A stretch of 9,691 nucleotides of DNA from JANNSW01 sp031431235 (GTDB lineage: Bacteria; Pseudomonadota; Alphaproteobacteria; Rhizobiales; Hyphomicrobiaceae): assembly GCA_031431235.1 (NCBI GenBank), contig JANPDA010000420.1:1-9691 (forward strand). Reading direction: 5' to 3'. Position 1 is the first letter of the stretch. Each line of letters opens with the position of its first letter. The notes under the pieces were generated by a model. It had not been told where the DNA came from, did no database searches, and saw nothing but the letters and a program-made list of their open reading frames with translations. A program made the translations under genes and the position numbers. This document shows positions 6,443 to 9,691 of the stretch, in pieces.

Positions 6443-6931
6443 ATGCGCTGTCCGTTCTGCTCGTCCACGTCGACCCAGGTGAAGGACAGCCGTCCTGCCG
6501 AGGACGATTCCGCCATCCGCCGGCGTCGTCACTGCGACGATTGCGGCGGGCGCTTCACCACCTTCGAGCGTGTGCAGCTGCGCGAGCTGACGGTTGCCAA
6601 GCGCTCGGGCAAGCGCGTGCCGCTCGATCGCGAGAAGCTGATGCGCTCGGTCAAGGTCGCGTTGCGCAAACGCCCGGTCGCGGACGAGCGGATCGAGCGC
6701 ATGGTGAGCGGGATCGTGCGGCAATTGGAGAGCTCCGGGGAAGCCGAAGTCGCCTCCGAGCAGATTGGCCAGCTCGTGATGGAGGGCCTGAAGGCGCTCG
6801 ATGGGGTCGCCTATGTGCGGTTTGCCTCCGTCTATCGCAATTTCGCCGAAGCGAGCGACTTCCGCGCCGTGCTGGGCGAGCTCGGAGAGGCCGAGGCCGG
6901 CTCGGCGGCGAAAGCCAAGGACGGTCGCTGA
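6443..6931 (+). CDS. nrdR: Transcriptional repressor NrdR
   Basis: NrdR senses ATP/dATP and represses ribonucleotide reductase genes by binding paired NrdR boxes (family knowledge). The 162-residue protein begins MRCPFCSS, the canonical N-terminus, with a zinc ribbon formed by C3, C6, C31 and C34 (RRRHCDDCGGRFTTFE at 27-42). The ATP-cone domain follows at about 49-139, with VAKRSGKRVPLDREKL (51-66) and YVRFASVYRNF (124-134). The last twenty residues are an Ala/Lys-rich tail. Starting at 6443 gives the standard N-terminus; an upstream in-frame ATG at 6398 would add 15 atypical residues. No strong Shine-Dalgarno is seen before 6443. The gene heads the riboflavin cluster, with ribD four bases after its stop, a linkage common in alphaproteobacteria, where glyA often lies upstream; here a divergent gene occupies that place. 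Confidence 0.96.
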   Translation: MRCPFCSSTSTQVKDSRPAEDDSAIRRRRHCDDCGGRFTTFERVQLRELTVAKRSGKRVPLDREKLMRSVKVALRKRPVADERIERMVSGIVRQLESSGEAEVASEQIGQLVMEGLKALDGVAYVRFASVYRNFAEASDFRAVLGELGEAEAGSAAKAKDGR

Positions 6932-6935
6932 CGCC

Positions 6936-8045
6936 ATGGCGGACGCCGACACCGACTACATGGCGATGGCGCTCGACCTGGCGCGGCATGGCCTGGGCAC
7001 GACGGCACCCAACCCCTCGGTCGGGGCGGTGATCGTCGCGGACGGCAACGTGATCGCGCGCGGCTGGACCCGGCCGGGAGGGCGCCCGCACGCCGAGACC
7101 GAGGCTCTCGACCAAGCCGGCGCGCGCTCGCGCGGCGCCACCCTCTACGTGACGCTCGAGCCCTGCAGCCATCATGGCAAGACGCCACCTTGCGTGGATG
7201 CGATCATCGCGGCCGGCATCGCGCGCGTGGTCGTGAGCATCGGCGACCCCGATCCGCGCGTCGCCGGCAGAGGGCTGGCCCGGTTGCGGGCGGCCGGCAT
7301 CGAGGTGGTCGCGGGAGTGCTCGCCGGCGAGGCGCGCCAGCTGACGCTCGGCCACATCCTGCGGGTCACCCGGGACCGCCCGTTCGTGCAACTGAAAATG
7401 GCGCTCTCGGCCGACGGCACGATTGCGCGCGGCGGGCAGGGCCGTCCGGTCTGGGTGACAGGCCAAGCCGCCCGCGCCGAGGGCCATCGGCTGCGCGCTG
7501 AAGCCGATGCCGTCCTGGTCGGACGCCGGACGGTCGAGGACGACGATCCGGAGCTGACCTGCCGGCTGCCCGGCCTGGCGGAGCGTTCGCCGATCCGCAT
7601 CGTGCTCGACACGCACCTGCGCATCGCCGCGACGAGCCGGCTCGTTCGCTCGGCGCGCAAGCCGCCGCTCTGGCTGGTCGCCGGACGCCAGGCCGATCCC
7701 GCTGTGGAGGCGCGGCTGATCGGGCTCGGCTGCACGGTGCTGAGGTGTGATCAGCTCGGATCGCGGATCGATGTCCCCGGCATGCTCGAGGCGCTCGCCG
7801 CGCGTGGCATCACCCGCCTGCTGGTCGAGGGCGGGCCGGACGTCTGGCGGTCGATGGCGAGAGCGGGCATCGTCGATGAGGTCGTCTGCTATCGAGCGAA
7901 GGGCGAGGACAGCAACGAGACGGAGGGGAGCGCTGCACAGGCTGGCGGAGCCGATCTCGCCCGTTTTCTCGATCCGCTCGACTTCGTGCTGGCCGGAACC
8001 CGCGACCTCGGCTCGGATCGGGCTTTCATCTTCCGGCCAGCCTGA
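6936..8045 (+). CDS. ribD: Bifunctional riboflavin biosynthesis deaminase/reductase RibD
   Basis: RibD deaminates the diaminopyrimidinone made from GTP and then reduces its ribose chain with NADPH. Over 369 residues, the deaminase domain (1 to about 145) shows HAETEAL with zinc ligand H52 and catalytic E54, and PCSHHGKTPPC with ligands C77 and C86. The reductase domain starts at about 148 with RPFVQLKMALSADGTIA, followed by HRLRAEADAVLVGRRTVEDD (184-203) and LLVEGGPD (295-302). The ATG at 6936 lies four bases after the nrdR stop, with AAGG further upstream; ATG 6960 is a less likely alternative. The section after VDEVVCYRA (about 321-338) is polar and lacks the G-x-x-G pattern usually found there, so the C-terminal part is diverged, although the frame continues normally to LGSDRAFIFRPA. 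The function is otherwise secure. Confidence 0.96.
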   Translation: MADADTDYMAMALDLARHGLGTTAPNPSVGAVIVADGNVIARGWTRPGGRPHAETEALDQAGARSRGATLYVTLEPCSHHGKTPPCVDAIIAAGIARVVVSIGDPDPRVAGRGLARLRAAGIEVVAGVLAGEARQLTLGHILRVTRDRPFVQLKMALSADGTIARGGQGRPVWVTGQAARAEGHRLRAEADAVLVGRRTVEDDDPELTCRLPGLAERSPIRIVLDTHLRIAATSRLVRSARKPPLWLVAGRQADPAVEARLIGLGCTVLRCDQLGSRIDVPGMLEALAARGITRLLVEGGPDVWRSMARAGIVDEVVCYRAKGEDSNETEGSAAQAGGADLARFLDPLDFVLAGTRDLGSDRAFIFRPA

Positions 8046-8070
8046 CGCTGCAACTCGTTGAGGAGCCTCC

Positions 8071-8694
8071 ATGTTCACTGGCATCATCACCGACGTCGGC
8101 CGGGTTGCGGAGCGCGACGGCGGGCGGTTCACCATCGCCTGCCGCTACGACGCCTCGAGCATCACGATCGGCGCTTCGATCGCCTGCGACGGCTGCTGCT
8201 TGACGGCAACCGACATCCGATCCGCACCAGGCGGCGAAACGCTGTTCTCGGTCGATGTCTCCAACGAGACGCTCGCCTGCACCACGCTGGGAGCCTGGAA
8301 GGCGGGCCGGCGCATCAACCTCGAGCGCTCGCTGACGCTGGGCGCCGAGCTCGGTGGCCACATCGTCACCGGCCACGTGGACGGTCTGGCCCGGATCACG
8401 ACAACGGTCCCTGACGGCAATTCCGTCCGCTTCACATTCGAGGTGGCAGCCGAGCTTGCCCGCTTCGTCGCCGCCAAAGGCTCGGTCGCTCTCGACGGCA
8501 CCTCGCTCACCGTCAACGAGGTCGGGCCAACGCGTTTCGGCGTCAACATCATCCCTCACACCCAGGCCGTCACCACCTGGGGTGAACGCCGGACGGGCGA
8601 TCCCGTCAATATCGAAGTGGACCTGGTCGCCCGTTATGTGGCAAGGCTTGCCGCAACGGATCCGAACAAAGCGCCAGGAGCGCTCGATAAATGA
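8071..8694 (+). CDS. ribE: Riboflavin synthase, alpha subunit
   Basis: This enzyme converts two molecules of 6,7-dimethyl-8-ribityllumazine to riboflavin and one pyrimidine product. The 207-residue protein has the invariant MFTGI start, needed for catalysis, and two lumazine-binding repeats: the first with GASIACDGCCLTAT (34-47), the second with GSVALDGTSLTVN (137-149). GHIVTGHVDG (96-105) lies at the junction, and the C-terminal helix contains NIEVDLVARYVARL (180-193). GAGGAG lies just upstream of the ATG, the clearest ribosome-binding site in this operon, after a 25-base gap from ribD. Its stop overlaps the ribH start (ATGA at 8691-8694). The gene is called ribC or ribE depending on the organism. 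Confidence 0.96.
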   Translation: MFTGIITDVGRVAERDGGRFTIACRYDASSITIGASIACDGCCLTATDIRSAPGGETLFSVDVSNETLACTTLGAWKAGRRINLERSLTLGAELGGHIVTGHVDGLARITTTVPDGNSVRFTFEVAAELARFVAAKGSVALDGTSLTVNEVGPTRFGVNIIPHTQAVTTWGERRTGDPVNIEVDLVARYVARLAATDPNKAPGALDK

Positions 8695-9179
8695 CGACCA
8701 GAACCGCGACCGAGGAGGCCGCCGTAGCCATCAAGGGCGTCGATGGCTCGCGCGTGCTGATCATTGAGGCCCGCTTCTATCCCGAGATCGCCGACATGCT
8801 GGCTAAGGGCGCGATCGCGGTGCTGGAAGCCGCCGACGTCGAATACCGGCGCGTCGCAGTGCCCGGCGCCCTCGAAGTGCCCCAGGCACTCGCGCTGGCG
8901 ATCGAGGAGGATGATGATTTCGACGGCGCGATCGCCATCGGCTGCGTCATCCGCGGCGAGACCTCCCACTACGACGTGGTCTGCCACAATGCCAATCACT
9001 GGCTGATGCAGATCGCGGTCGAGAACGCCTTTCCGGTCGGCAATGCCATCCTGACCGTCGACAACGACGCCCAGGCCCGCGCCCGCGCCGAGGGCGGCAT
9101 CGAAGGCAAGGGCGGCGACGCCGCGCGCGCCTGTCTGCGGTTGATCGCGCTGCAGGATCAGTTCCGCACCGGAGACTAG
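8691..9179 (+). CDS. ribH: 6,7-dimethyl-8-ribityllumazine synthase
   Basis: Lumazine synthase joins the ribitylaminopyrimidine from the RibD branch with dihydroxybutanone phosphate; RibE then uses the product. The 162-residue sequence shows the substrate-contact aromatic in ARFYPEIADML (27-37), VPGALEVPQAL (57-67) and GCVIRGETSHYD (84-95) with the catalytic histidine H93. ILTVDNDAQARARAE (120-134) contains phosphate-binding arginines. The NAILTVDNDAQA form, in place of FGVLT-x-x-x-x-EQA, and the GKGGDAARA tail resemble alphaproteobacterial RibH1 proteins. The start overlaps the ribE stop by four bases, implying translational coupling. No ribBA lies between ribE and ribH, though many relatives have one there. 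Confidence 0.95.
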   Translation: MTTRTATEEAAVAIKGVDGSRVLIIEARFYPEIADMLAKGAIAVLEAADVEYRRVAVPGALEVPQALALAIEEDDDFDGAIAIGCVIRGETSHYDVVCHNANHWLMQIAVENAFPVGNAILTVDNDAQARARAEGGIEGKGGDAARACLRLIALQDQFRTGD

Positions 9180-9184
9180 CGGCC

Positions 9185-9682
9185 ATGTCCGCGCCCGTAC
9201 GAGCCGACATCCCTGGCCGTCCGGCATCACGCTCGGCGGCGCGCGCGGCTGCGCGTCTGGCTGCCGTGCAGGCACTTTACCAAATGGACCTGGCCGCGAC
9301 CGACCTCAACGTCGTGATCGCCGAGTTCCTCTCGCATCGGTTGGGCAGCCCCGACGAGACCGGCATGCCCGAGGAGACCGATGTCGATTTCTTCGGCGAG
9401 CTGTTGAAGGGCGTGGTCGCCCATCAACGCGAGATCGATCCCATGATCGACCAGCAATTGGCCGAAGGCTGGCGGCTGAAGCGCGTCGACTCGATCCTCA
9501 GGGCGATCCTGCGCGCCGGCGTGCTCGAGCTGCTGGCGCTGCCGGGCATCCCCGCGCGCGTCGCCATCACGCAATATGTGGACGTCGCCAACGCCTTCTT
9601 CGACGGCGACGAGCCCCGCGTCGTCAACGGCGTGCTCGACAAGCTGGCAAGAAGGCTGCGGCCGGGGGAGCTCGAAGGGTAG
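9185..9682 (+). CDS. nusB: Transcription antitermination factor NusB
   Basis: NusB pairs with NusE (ribosomal protein S10) on boxA RNA to support antitermination in rRNA operons. The 165-residue all-helical protein has the N-terminal RNA-binding signature ARLAAVQALYQMDL (23-36) after a basic, Ala/Arg-rich leader of about 20 residues. It also has LKRVDSILRAILRAGVLELL (98-117), IPARVAITQYVDVANAFFDG (122-141) and EPRVVNGVLDKLARRLRP (143-160), all typical of the family. The gene starts five bases after the ribH stop and ends nine bases before the window edge, so any terminator lies outside. Linkage of ribH and nusB is widespread in proteobacteria and supports the call. Confidence 0.96.
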   Translation: MSAPVRADIPGRPASRSAARAAARLAAVQALYQMDLAATDLNVVIAEFLSHRLGSPDETGMPEETDVDFFGELLKGVVAHQREIDPMIDQQLAEGWRLKRVDSILRAILRAGVLELLALPGIPARVAITQYVDVANAFFDGDEPRVVNGVLDKLARRLRPGELEG

Positions 9683-9691
9683 GGCGCCTCG

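Noticed and set aside
6310..6516. 68-codon minus-strand frame overlapping the nrdR start
   Set aside because: Half is antisense to the nrdR zinc ribbon and it has no family-like motif. The intergenic half could code, but nothing supports it.
6651..8135. 494-codon open frame on the minus strand opposite nrdR, ribD and ribE
   Set aside because: It spans three conserved genes on the other strand and has no domain-like features; it is a GC-driven shadow.
1..9691. CRISPR arrays, tRNA or rRNA genes, insertion sequences
   Set aside because: No regularly spaced direct repeats, cloverleaf-like segments or transposase motifs were seen; apart from the REP-like pair, the window is ordinary housekeeping and catabolic genes.

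Overview
The window is GC-rich DNA, clearly bacterial and most likely from an alphaproteobacterium. The evidence is the gene order nrdR-ribD-ribE-ribH-nusB, the alphaproteobacterial style of RibH and NusB, and the presence of PuuD, a membrane urate hydroxylase typical of these bacteria. I cannot name the genus. High GC creates long open frames opposite almost every gene; these are shadows.

There are two divergent gene blocks that meet in a 164-base intergenic region (6279-6442). The left block (minus strand, read from 6278 down past position 1) has six genes. In transcription order they are a small HTH-type protein (5934-6278), xdhC (4827-5885), a tandem ABC ATPase (3304-4830), two BPD_transp_2-type permeases (2099-3202 and 1155-2087), and puuD, which runs off the left edge. 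Spacing is tight (an ATGA overlap and gaps of 11 and 15 bases) except for a 101-base gap between the ATPase and the first permease. That gap contains a pair of inverted REP-like palindromes. Together the block looks like a purine uptake and oxidation unit. A BMP/nucleoside-type ABC importer brings in a purine compound, XdhC matures xanthine dehydrogenase (its subunits are not in the window), and PuuD oxidises the urate to 5-hydroxyisourate. The substrate-binding lipoprotein is also not in the window.

The right block (plus strand, 6443-9682) is the conserved nrdR-ribD-ribE-ribH-nusB group. It encodes the ribonucleotide reductase repressor, three steps of riboflavin synthesis and the antitermination factor NusB. 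The genes are 4, 25, -4 and 5 bases apart, so they are almost certainly one transcript. No ribBA gene is inserted between ribE and ribH, so the GTP cyclohydrolase II and DHBP synthase steps must be encoded elsewhere.

I do not see a radically new system. The points most worth a second look are the REP-like pair that supplies the stop codon of the ATPase gene and creates a false upstream start for the permease, a perfect 8+8 dyad in the divergent intergenic region, the uncharacterised small HTH protein heading the purine block, and an atypical polar segment in RibD.
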